The position numbers and the translations under genes were made by a program. This document shows positions 1 to 5,279 of a DNA stretch of 7,043 nucleotides, one piece after another. Source of the DNA: Thermoplasmata archaeon (GTDB taxonomy: Archaea; Thermoplasmatota; Thermoplasmata; Thermoplasmatales; Thermoplasmataceae). A model generated the notes under the pieces. It worked only from the letters and a program-made list of their open reading frames with translations. It was not told where the DNA came from and did no database searches. Within the stretch, counting starts at the first letter, position 1, and the number at the start of each line of letters is the position of its first letter. Location of the stretch: NCBI GenBank assembly GCA_021797225.1, contig JAKAAE010000085.1, positions 1-7,043 of the forward strand, read 5' to 3'.

Positions 1-942
1 CTACTAAAAGCACAGCATGACTTCTTTAAAGAGATGATTGATGATGGGAATACATATCTATACGATTTATCATCCATATTCTCATACTCAGGGAATACAA
101 ACCTTGCAGAGAGGGGTTACAATAAGGAACACATATTCCTTGACCAGATTAATTTCTCATTATTATTCTCAGAGGACAGGAAGCTCCCAGTTGCACTGAA
201 ATTATATCCCGGTTCAATAAGGGATGTAAAGACAGTTAAAAAGACAATTGATGAATTCAAATTGTACAATTCAATAATAGTAATGGATCGGGGATTCGTA
301 TCCATGGACATGATAAATTACATGTCAAATAATATGAGGTATATACAGCCATTGAGGAGAAATTCAAAGATAATAGACTATTCAATCAATATGAAAGGTT
401 CATTCACATACCGTGGAAGGGGTATAAGGTATGGTTCTATCAAATATGGTAATTATACACTGTACATATACGAGGATGCAAGGCTGAGAGGAGAGGAAAT
501 ATCCAATTCAATAGTTGCAAGGACAGTCAATCCTGAAATAAAAGTACATGAGGAGAGATTAGGCAAAATATCATTGATATCAAACCTTGGTAAATCCCCT
601 GATGAGATATATTTGATATACAAGGAAAGGGAGGATATAGAGCAGTGCTTCGATGCAATGAAGAACGAAATGGAGAATGATAAAACATATTTGGGGGACA
701 ATGATGCCATTAGAGGCTATTTCTTCGTATCATTCATTGCACTGTACATACATTACAGAATACTTGAGATATTACGAATCAATGATTTGATAGGGAAGTA
801 CTCTGTGAATGAACTACTGTTTGAACTGTCAAAGGTCTATGCAGTACAGTACTCTGATGATAAGATAGAGTTCAATGAGATTCCTAAAAGAGTTGAATTA
901 CTGATTAATAAAATAGACATTGACATATTACCTAAGAATTAG
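1..942 (+). CDS. IS4-superfamily (YREK-type) DDE transposase, 3' part of the gene
   Basis: The reading frame is open from base 1, so the gene begins upstream of the window; 313 residues are visible and the stop is TAG at 940-942. Numbering from the ATG at 34, the likely catalytic aspartates are D11 (YDLSS) and D85 (VMDRGF). The C-terminal motif around residues 196-210 (YKEREDIEQCFDAMK) has exactly the Y-(2)-R-(3)-E-(6)-K spacing that defines IS4-type transposases, with Y196, R199, E203 and K210; E203 would be the third catalytic acid. Such enzymes cut and paste their insertion sequence through an RNase H-fold domain with a beta-strand insertion between the second D and the E, matching the approximately 118-residue gap here. 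The C-terminus looks natural and I see no lesion in the visible part. The N-terminal domain and left inverted repeat are outside the window, so intactness and subfamily cannot be judged. Confidence 0.85.
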   Translation, partial: LLKAQHDFFKEMIDDGNTYLYDLSSIFSYSGNTNLAERGYNKEHIFLDQINFSLLFSEDRKLPVALKLYPGSIRDVKTVKKTIDEFKLYNSIIVMDRGFVSMDMINYMSNNMRYIQPLRRNSKIIDYSINMKGSFTYRGRGIRYGSIKYGNYTLYIYEDARLRGEEISNSIVARTVNPEIKVHEERLGKISLISNLGKSPDEIYLIYKEREDIEQCFDAMKNEMENDKTYLGDNDAIRGYFFVSFIALYIHYRILEILRINDLIGKYSVNELLFELSKVYAVQYSDDKIEFNEIPKRVELLINKIDIDILPKN

Positions 943-1046
943 CGAGTTAAGGTTTAAAATTATATATACGAACCGTTAATATAAAAATTAATATCATAGT
1001 ATAGTTGTATAGTAATTATGAAAGAGGTTAAAATTACAAGGTGGTA
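943..1046. other. AT-rich spacer between two insertion sequences
   Basis: This stretch has no credible gene. It must contain the right end of the IS4-type element, but that end cannot be placed because the left inverted repeat is outside the window. The 9-mer CCGTTAATA at 973-981 recurs at 1051-1059, inside the tip of the neighbouring IS3 element. A looser repeat of the type AGGTT(T)AAAATTA occurs near 950-962 and 1025-1036. These may mark element ends or be chance in AT-rich DNA. Confidence 0.5.
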
Positions 1047-1080
1047 TGTCCCGTTAATAATTTGGACAGTTATGAAAAGG

Positions 1081-1091
1081 AATATATAAAT
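1081..1091 (+). promoter_or_regulatory. Candidate TATA box for orfA of the IS3 element
   Basis: The sequence AATATATAAAT resembles an archaeal TATA box. It lies inside the element, about 45 bases before the orfA ATG at 1133. A start roughly 25 bases downstream would fall near 1110 and leave a short leader. The leader holds a GGGGTG ribosome-binding sequence at 1120-1125, about 7 bases before the ATG. The surroundings are very AT-rich, so the box is a plausible rather than a firm call. Confidence 0.45.
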
Positions 1092-1115
1092 ATTGTAGAA
1101 TATTATTACAATATT
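1089..1115. repeat. Perfect 9-bp inverted repeat in the IS3 promoter/leader
   Basis: AATATTGTA at 1089-1097 is the exact reverse complement of TACAATATT at 1107-1115, with a 9-base spacer. It sits immediately after, and overlaps by a few bases, the candidate TATA box, and it covers the expected transcription start of orfA. Placement suits an operator bound by a dimeric repressor such as the orfA product. Alternatively it could form a weak hairpin that hinders translation from read-through transcripts. Confidence 0.5.
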
Positions 1116-1132
1116 AACAGGGGTGTGTTATA

Positions 1133-1411
1133 ATGAGGAATATAAGAACAGGTGAGGAGAAATTCAATATTATAATGGAGTCACTTAACAGCAATGAAAC
1201 TATAGCAGAGATATGCAGGAGATACAATATAGCACCATCACTGTTTTACAAATGGAAGGATGAATTCTTTGAAGGTGCAAAACAGAGATTGTCAGGGAAT
1301 AAGCCTGATATATCAATGGAAAAGGAAGTTGATGACCTTAAAAAGCTGGTGGGAGACCAGGCAATGGCAATAGAAACATCTAAAAAAAACTTAAAAGGGA
1401 GGAGAAGGTAA
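1133..1411 (+). CDS. IS3-family transposase OrfA (helix-turn-helix subunit)
   Basis: This 92-residue protein is the usual size for IS3 OrfA, the small DNA-binding partner that recognises the element ends and modulates transposition. Residues about 5-50 form the HTH_Tnp_1-type helix-turn-helix, with the characteristic run from IAEICRRYNI to FYKWKDEF. Residues about 60-86 are rich in K, E and L with spaced hydrophobics (EKEVDDLKKLVGDQ), fitting the family's leucine-zipper region used for OrfA/OrfAB multimers. ATG at 1133 is preceded by GGGGTG at a good distance. The stop TAA at 1409-1411 shares its last base with the orfB ATG. Near the end, the A8 tract at 1382-1389 followed by C gives the slippery heptamer A-AAA-AAC at 1384-1390 in the correct phase for a -1 shift into orfB. 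Confidence 0.88.
   Translation: MRNIRTGEEKFNIIMESLNSNETIAEICRRYNIAPSLFYKWKDEFFEGAKQRLSGNKPDISMEKEVDDLKKLVGDQAMAIETSKKNLKGRRR
1384..1390 (+). promoter_or_regulatory. Candidate -1 ribosomal frameshift site (A AAA AAC)
   Basis: The heptamer is phased so that the zero-frame codons are AAA and AAC. Slippage back by one base enters the orfB frame, which is open from 1384 onward and has a TAA just before it at 1381-1383. The fused product would have about 402 residues, 86 from orfA and 316 from the orfB frame. IS3 elements usually make their OrfAB transposase by exactly this route. A Shine-Dalgarno-like GGGAGGAG at 1397-1404 follows closely and could influence pausing, although in bacteria the stimulating SD is normally upstream. 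Confidence 0.5.
1397..1404 (+). promoter_or_regulatory. Strong ribosome binding site for orfB
   Basis: GGGAGGAG lies 6 bases before the orfB ATG at 1411, within the 3' end of orfA. Together with the TAATG stop/start overlap it argues that OrfB can be made as a separate protein by translational coupling, in addition to any frameshifted OrfAB. Confidence 0.65.
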
Positions 1412-2340
1412 TGTCAGCCATAGAACTTTGCAGTCAAATGCCTTTAAAAAGAATATCATACATTACAGGAATGCCCAGGTCATTCATATATTATAATTTA
1501 AACAGAAACAGCATAAAAAGGAAGGAATATAAAACAAGGACAGGCAAAAATACAGTTGATAAAATCATTGAATTAAGCAGTGAAAGGATAACATATGGCT
1601 ATAGGAGAATATGGGCACTGTTAAGGAACAGTGGAATTAATATAAACAGGAAAACAGTGTATAAAATAATGAGGGAAAATAATCTAACACTGCCTGTTCA
1701 CAGGCACGTATTGAAGGATAAAATAAAATTAGAAACAGCTAATAAGCCTGATATGGTAGCAGAAACAGATATTACATACATACCCACAGGTGCAGGAATG
1801 ACATACCTGATATGTCTGAAGGATGTTTATTCAAAGGTATGGTATGGGTATAACTATAATACATCATGCACAGCAGATGATGCAATCAATGCAGTAATGG
1901 ACTCAATTATCAGGCATTTCCGGAATACTATGCCTAACAATTTTACACTGAGGACAGACAATGGTCCACAGTTCATATCAAATAAGTTCAATAAAATCTT
2001 AAAACACATGAATATAAAACATGAATACACAGAAAAAGAAACACCAACAGAGAATGGCCATATTGAGTCATTCCACAATTCAATAAAAACTGATTATATA
2101 TGGATCAATGAAATAAGCAATTTCAATGAAGGAAAAATAATCATAGAGAATGCATTCCATGATTACAATAATATAAGGCCGCATTCCACATTAGATTATT
2201 ATTCCACATCTGAATTTGAAAATAAATATAAAAATGATATAGATTTCAGAAAAGAGTATAAACTATATTTGGAAAAGTTAAAGAAGAGCCAGCGTAACAG
2301 GTATATAAAAAATAAGAAGGTGATGTCAAGTGTCTCTTAG
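1411..2340 (+). CDS. IS3-family transposase OrfB (DDE integrase subunit)
   Basis: The 309-residue product is the catalytic subunit of an IS3-type transposase, which in this family acts on a circular figure-eight intermediate. Residues about 48-95 form the HTH_21 segment, with ITYGYRRIWALLRNSG and the following KTVYKIMREN helix. The integrase core (rve) follows from about 110. The catalytic acids are D120 (AETDITYI), D183 (LRTDNGPQF) and E219 (ENGHIESFH). D183 and E219 are separated by 35 residues, the DD(35)E spacing of the family. YNNIRPHSTLDY at 252-263 is the usual C-terminal signature. The frame appears intact. The lysine-rich tail after about residue 270 is longer than in many relatives, and its last residues overlap a ribosome binding site and GTG start for the next gene. 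That tail might include non-element sequence if the right end was lost. Confidence 0.92.
   Translation: MSAIELCSQMPLKRISYITGMPRSFIYYNLNRNSIKRKEYKTRTGKNTVDKIIELSSERITYGYRRIWALLRNSGININRKTVYKIMRENNLTLPVHRHVLKDKIKLETANKPDMVAETDITYIPTGAGMTYLICLKDVYSKVWYGYNYNTSCTADDAINAVMDSIIRHFRNTMPNNFTLRTDNGPQFISNKFNKILKHMNIKHEYTEKETPTENGHIESFHNSIKTDYIWINEISNFNEGKIIIENAFHDYNNIRPHSTLDYYSTSEFENKYKNDIDFRKEYKLYLEKLKKSQRNRYIKNKKVMSSVS
2319..2332 (+). promoter_or_regulatory. Ribosome binding site and GTG start of the AbrB-like antitoxin
   Basis: GGTGAT at 2319-2324, preceded by AA, is an excellent match to the archaeal Shine-Dalgarno consensus and lies 5 bases before the GTG at 2330. The ATG at 2346, the first in the frame carrying most of the AbrB domain, has no such signal. 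This pair decides the choice of start and shows that the antitoxin's first codons are in a different frame from the rest. It lies entirely within the last codons of orfB. Confidence 0.6.
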
Positions 2341-2603
2341 AACGGATGAAAAAGTGTACAAAAAAATATGGGTCAGATCAAAGGAATTATCAAACTACGA
2401 TTCCTTCTGACATCAGGAATAAATTAAAGATAAAAATTGGTGATAGAGTTATTATATACACTGATGGAGATAGAATAATAATGGAAAAACCTAAGGGAGA
2501 TATCACAAAAATATCAATTAAACTGGAAAGAGATATTGATGCAGAATATGTCGAAAATGTAATAAGAGATGCAGGGAATGAAATTGGAAGAGGCAGTAAT
2601 TGA
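2330..2603 (+). pseudogene. vapB: AbrB/VapB-type antitoxin, frameshifted near its 5' end
   Basis: From the GTG at 2330 the frame reads MSLRTDEKVYKK and then meets TGA shortly after the A7 run at 2360-2366. Removing one A joins it to the downstream frame (YGSDQRNYQTTIPSDIRNKL) and gives 90 residues. The core NYQTTIPSDIRNKL, then KIGDRVIIY and DRIIMEKP, is a clear AbrB/SpoVT swapped-hairpin DNA-binding domain, where two chains interlock to bind the operator. The C-terminal about 40 residues would be the toxin-binding tail. Its 3' end overlaps the PIN gene by 26 bases, as is usual in coupled antitoxin-toxin pairs. An 85-residue form starting at ATG 2346 is also possible. It would retain the whole DNA-binding domain but lacks a ribosome binding site. 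Either a real mutation, RNA slippage on the A-run, or a sequencing error could explain the shift. Confidence 0.7.
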
Positions 2604-2971
2604 TATTAATGTACTAGTTGCAATTATTATCGAAAATGGTGTAAACCATGCAAATGCTCGTGAAATATAGAAATGGTTAGATAAGGCGTATATTTCTATG
2701 ATATCTATCGTTGAATTTAACTATTTTCTAATTAAACATTCATTACCACTAAAAATAACAAAGGAACTCATCAATGACGAAAAGGTCGAGATTGTTTCAA
2801 CAGCAAATAAAGATATAATTTATTCAATAGATAGCAATATTAAAAGTTATGATGATTTCAATGATATGATAATCATATGTATAAGCAGGAGAATCAAAAA
2901 AAAAATTGATAACCTTTGATAAAGAAATGAATACACTATATAACCATTTAAATAACATTCATAATGAATAG
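2578..2971 (+). pseudogene. vapC: PIN-domain (VapC-type) toxin ribonuclease, broken by a stop and a frameshift
   Basis: The reconstructed gene starts at ATG 2578 and ends at TAG 2969-2971, giving about 130 codons, the normal length of a VapC. PIN toxins are Mg-dependent RNases that cut tRNA or rRNA. All four acidic residues are recognisable: D9 (VIDINVLV), E46 (SIVEFNY), D96 (DDFNDMII) and D114 (ITFDKEM). Codon 31 is TAG at 2668-2670. After the A10 run at 2896-2905 the frame runs into TGA at 2917-2919; with nine A's it continues as KKKLITFDKEMNTLYNHL to the natural end. The usual T after the first D is I here. An internal ATG at 2698 restarts a 73-residue piece that lacks the first and last catalytic acids, so it should be inactive. 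Together with the antitoxin this is a decayed VapBC system next to insertion sequences. Confidence 0.8.
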
Positions 2972-2984
2972 ATATAACCAAAGC

Positions 2985-2992
2985 TTTTGTTT
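2985..2992 (+). terminator. Possible T-rich terminator for the + strand genes
   Basis: TTTTGTTT lies 14 bases after the natural end of the PIN gene, in the convergent spacer before the agmatinase gene on the other strand. Archaeal RNA polymerase can stop at short T-rich tracts without a hairpin. No strong stem is seen, so this is tentative. Confidence 0.25.
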
Positions 2993-3054
2993 CTGTAATT
3001 CTATGGAAATGACAACAATCCCTGATAAGATGTGTGCCAATGCTGCCAAAATTT

Positions 3055-3918
3055 TTATTTTCTGATAGTTTTTTCACGGCTAGCAATAAAATCCTGTATT
3101 AATTTGGCGGCAAGCATTGATGTATTTCCATTATCATACAATGGGGTCATTTCATTTATATCAAATCCAACTATCCTATGGGATATGGATGTGAGTATGC
3201 TACGGACGTCATAAGATGTAAGGCCATATGGTTCTGGTGTTCCAACCCCTGGAGCGTATGCAGGATCAAATCCATCCATATCTATGGAAAAGTAAACCCT
3301 TCCCGATATTTTTTCCATAATTTCCTCAATGACTTTTTCTATGCCGGATGCACGTACCTCATTAGCAGAAATAAATCTCACCTTTTCGTATTCCTTCGAT
3401 GATATTTCTTCATATGATGTTGACCTTGTTCCAACAGATATTATCTTATTTTCACCCAGAAGATCCAGTGCCCTTCTTGTGACACATGCGTGATTGTATT
3501 TATTATCCATATATGAATCGCGGAAATCTGAATGGGCATCGATGATTACCATGGTTATATCCTTAAAGTTTCTCAGTGCTCCAACTGTAAGAGAGTGCTC
3601 ACCACCCAGCATTATTGGTATTTTCTTATCATGCACAATAGTTCCTGTAACCGTTTCAACCTCACTGAGAATATAATCAACATCCTCGTATACAGGAAGG
3701 TCACCAAGATCACAGATCTTTGCATCAAGGAGATTTATACCGTAATTTACCTCATAAGATTCTAAATTGTCGTATGCAAATCTTATGGAATTTGGAGCGT
3801 ATCTAGACCCCTTTCTGAAGCTCGAGGTATTGTCAAATGGTACACCGAATATTACGTAATCTGCATCGCTATAATTCGATAATGCATCAGCAATTTTTAA
3901 ATTGGAGAAATGTGACAT
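3055..3918 (-). CDS. speB: Agmatinase-type ureohydrolase
   Basis: Ureohydrolases of this group hydrolyse agmatine to putrescine and urea using two Mn ions. The protein is 287 residues from the ATG at 3918. Motifs are complete (numbering from that ATG): H108 in GGEHSLT; D127, H129 and D131 in IDAHSDF; D213 and D215 in SIDMDGFDPAYAPGVGTPEP; and the NEMTP segment with E256. I chose ATG 3918 because its A is shared with the aIF5A stop (TAATG), which implies translational coupling. A TTG at 3960 would add 14 poorly conserved-looking residues and overlap aIF5A. Linkage to aIF5A suggests a role in supplying, or processing, the aminobutyl group for hypusine. In Haloferax an agmatinase homologue acts with deoxyhypusine synthase on agmatine-modified aIF5A. 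Family membership is firm; the substrate (free agmatine or modified aIF5A) is inferred. Confidence 0.9.
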   Translation of the reverse strand: MSHFSNLKIADALSNYSDADYVIFGVPFDNTSSFRKGSRYAPNSIRFAYDNLESYEVNYGINLLDAKICDLGDLPVYEDVDYILSEVETVTGTIVHDKKIPIMLGGEHSLTVGALRNFKDITMVIIDAHSDFRDSYMDNKYNHACVTRRALDLLGENKIISVGTRSTSYEEISSKEYEKVRFISANEVRASGIEKVIEEIMEKISGRVYFSIDMDGFDPAYAPGVGTPEPYGLTSYDVRSILTSISHRIVGFDINEMTPLYDNGNTSMLAAKLIQDFIASREKTIRK

Positions 3919-4307
3919 TAATTCTGTAGCATTATCTTCCTTTTTCCCATAGCTTCCCAATACGGCACCTCCATCCCGGCTTTTAATCTGTCCTGATCCT
4001 CTGGCTCTATAGGTAGAATGAAAGTCTCGAAACTTTCAGAATCCATCAATTGTGCTTCATTGTTTGCTATTGACAGTATCTGTGCATTCTTCTTCACAAT
4101 TATGGGTACCTTTACTTTATGCTTTACGGGATAAACCACACTGTGCTTCTGACTGTCGAATACTCCAATAGCGACAATTCGCCCTTTAGCTTCACCGTGC
4201 TTACCTGGTTTTGACATTGTAATATCAACTATCTTGCATGGTGAATCATCGATTAACATGTATCTTCCTACTTTTAATTCTCTAACTTCGGCTTCTGTCC
4301 AGCTCAT
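3918..4307 (-). CDS. Translation factor aIF5A
   Basis: This 129-residue protein is archaeal IF5A, the homologue of eIF5A and bacterial EF-P, which binds the ribosome E site and relieves stalling at difficult peptide bonds such as polyproline. The N-terminal SH3-like domain covers about residues 1-70 and holds the loop [11 protein letters not shown]36 in PGKHG is the lysine modified to deoxyhypusine or hypusine. The C-terminal OB domain covers about 72-129 and ends in the typical [11 protein letters not shown]. Length matches the family. ATG 4307 is preceded by GAGGAT, a good ribosome binding site, and by a TATA box. It heads a two-gene operon with the agmatinase, whose ATG overlaps its stop by one base. 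No lesion is seen. Confidence 0.96.
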   Translation of the reverse strand: MSWTEAEVRELKVGRYMLIDDSPCKIVDITMSKPGKHGEAKGRIVAIGVFDSQKHSVVYPVKHKVKVPIIVKKNAQILSIANNEAQLMDSESFETFILPIEPEDQDRLKAGMEVPYWEAMGKRKIMLQN

Positions 4308-4335
4308 AACTAATCCTCTGGTTAATATTTTAAGC

Positions 4336-4349
4336 CTTTATATATTTTT
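4336..4349 (-). promoter_or_regulatory. TATA box of the aIF5A-agmatinase operon
   Basis: On the minus strand this reads AAAAATATATAAAG. Transcription starting about 25 bases downstream would begin near 4317, giving a leader of about 10 bases that still contains the GAGGAT ribosome binding site at roughly 4314-4319. It is the only promoter-like sequence in the 81-base gap before the operon. Confidence 0.6.
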
Positions 4350-4376
4350 ATATCTGAAACAATATTTAGAGCACAC

Positions 4377-4388
4377 AAGAAAAATAAG
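4377..4388 (-). terminator. Possible T-rich terminator after the membrane protein gene
   Basis: Immediately after the TAA of the upstream membrane-protein gene, the minus strand reads CTTATTTTTCTT. A T5 run directly after a stop codon is typical of archaeal intrinsic termination. It lies between that stop and the TATA box of the aIF5A operon and would separate the two transcripts. Confidence 0.4.
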
Positions 4389-5252
4389 TTATAATGGACC
4401 ATTGCCCATGAAACTTCCACCCTTGCGCCTGATTGATGAATTTATCAGATTCTCGTCTATCCCGTCGGGCAAACCTTTCCCGGTAATATAATCAAATAGT
4501 ATGAGTTTAAATATATTCGTATAAGTAAAGTTGAGTATAAGCCCGAGAATTATCATTATAACTGCAATAACTCCTAGTATTGCTATAAGGATAAGTGGTA
4601 TGCCGGCACCGAAGAGTATTGCAGAAATTATCAGCAGCAAAAATCCTCCTCCTGTAAAAATGAGTGTATATAGGTCAATATATATGACCCCACCGAAGGT
4701 ATTCCCGAAGTGTGATTTTATGGTATTAACACTCATTTTAATTGCACTGATAGGCCCGGTATTATAATCCAGTATTACGGGCACCACGAAGAATGTTGCA
4801 ACAGTTATAGCAAATGATCCGATAGACGCTATAATTATGCCTCCTATGCCACGCACTCTCGATTCGATAGCACGGAGGATCATCAGAACTATACTATAAA
4901 GTATCGCCCACTGAAATGCCTTTCCTGCATATTTCTTAGATAATGAAAATGCCTCTCTCATCGATACGGGATTATCTGTTTTGAGAGACCTATAAGAGAT
5001 CATCATTGCTATAATAATTAATGTTGCAAAAAAATATACAAGAACATATGCAACAAACATCCCGGCTACATAGTAATAATATGTATAATCTGATACTGGA
5101 ATTTCAAGAATAAGGATGAAAAATGTCAGGACAAATATTATTACGCTGAGAATCCCCGATAGTATAGGGTAAAAATAGAGTTTTCTGTTTCCTGAAATAC
5201 TGCTTCTTACCTGTTTGGCAAGATGCCAACCGCTTTTCATGGATTCGAACAT
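4389..5252 (-). CDS. Polytopic membrane protein, DUF6159-like
   Basis: The 287-residue protein has about six hydrophobic segments at roughly 28-50, 60-86, 113-129, 137-161, 187-213 and 214-244, with no N-terminal signal peptide. The opening MFESMKSGWHLAKQ, followed by a basic stretch and then FYPILSGI, and the central FFVVPVILDYNTGPISAIKMSVNTIKSHFG resemble the DUF6159 family of archaeal and bacterial integral membrane proteins. The function of that family is unknown to me. The polar tail from about 258 ends in a short basic, glycine-rich sequence likely to be cytoplasmic. The start at ATG 5252 fits a promoter placed for a leaderless transcript. Gene order between a deaminase and aIF5A gives no firm functional hint, because it has its own promoter and a likely terminator. 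Confidence 0.72.
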   Translation of the reverse strand: MFESMKSGWHLAKQVRSSISGNRKLYFYPILSGILSVIIFVLTFFILILEIPVSDYTYYYYVAGMFVAYVLVYFFATLIIIAMMISYRSLKTDNPVSMREAFSLSKKYAGKAFQWAILYSIVLMILRAIESRVRGIGGIIIASIGSFAITVATFFVVPVILDYNTGPISAIKMSVNTIKSHFGNTFGGVIYIDLYTLIFTGGGFLLLIISAILFGAGIPLILIAILGVIAVIMIILGLILNFTYTNIFKLILFDYITGKGLPDGIDENLINSSIRRKGGSFMGNGPL

Positions 5253-5267
5253 GCGGGACTATTTATT

Positions 5268-5279
5268 CTGTTTATAAAT
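5268..5279 (-). promoter_or_regulatory. TATA box giving a probably leaderless mRNA for the membrane protein
   Basis: The minus strand reads ATTTATAAACAG across this region, with TTTATAAA at its core. The distance from its centre to the ATG at 5252 is about 22-25 bases, so the transcription start should coincide with the start codon. No ribosome binding site precedes that ATG. The box overlaps the last codon and TAA stop of the upstream amidohydrolase gene. Confidence 0.6.

Larger units (their letters stand above)
1047..2340 (+). mobile_element. IS3-family insertion sequence (left end defined, right end uncertain)
   Basis: The element carries the two-gene layout of the IS3 family, orfA (helix-turn-helix) then orfB (DDE integrase). 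The left terminus is placed at 1047, where the sequence starts TGTCCC as expected for TG...CA-ended IS3 elements. The first 22 bases are bounded by a short internal inverted repeat, TGTCC at 1047-1051 and GGACA at 1064-1068. The reverse complement of this end is not found with good identity downstream of orfB, so the end given here is simply the orfB stop. Flanking 3-base duplications therefore cannot be confirmed. The element could be truncated on the right, or could extend further and include the toxin-antitoxin remnant. Confidence 0.65.

Noticed and set aside
1047..1068. A stand-alone hairpin or CRISPR-like repeat from the TGTCC/GGACA pair
   Set aside because: The arms are only 5 bp, occur once, and are explained by their position at the IS3 left terminus; no repeat-spacer periodicity is present anywhere in the window.
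2331..2349. IS3 right inverted repeat around the orfB stop
   Set aside because: Beyond TGTC and AACGG, the match to the left end needs a 3-base gap and is otherwise near random, and the last bases do not give the expected CA terminus or a matching 3-base target duplication.
2668..2670. The in-frame TAG in the PIN gene as a pyrrolysine codon
   Set aside because: TAG is the natural stop of both transposase genes and of the PIN gene itself here, nothing points to a methylotrophic methanogen, and the gene is also frameshifted further on. A nonsense mutation is the simpler reading.
2698..2919. A separate 73-residue gene
   Set aside because: It is the middle of the PIN domain restarting at an internal ATG; it has the second and third acidic residues but lacks the first and fourth, and ends at the frameshift.
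3918..3960. TTG at 3960 as the agmatinase start
   Set aside because: The extra 14 residues look non-conserved and would overlap aIF5A by 43 bases; ATG 3918 in TAATG coupling gives a normal ureohydrolase N-terminus.
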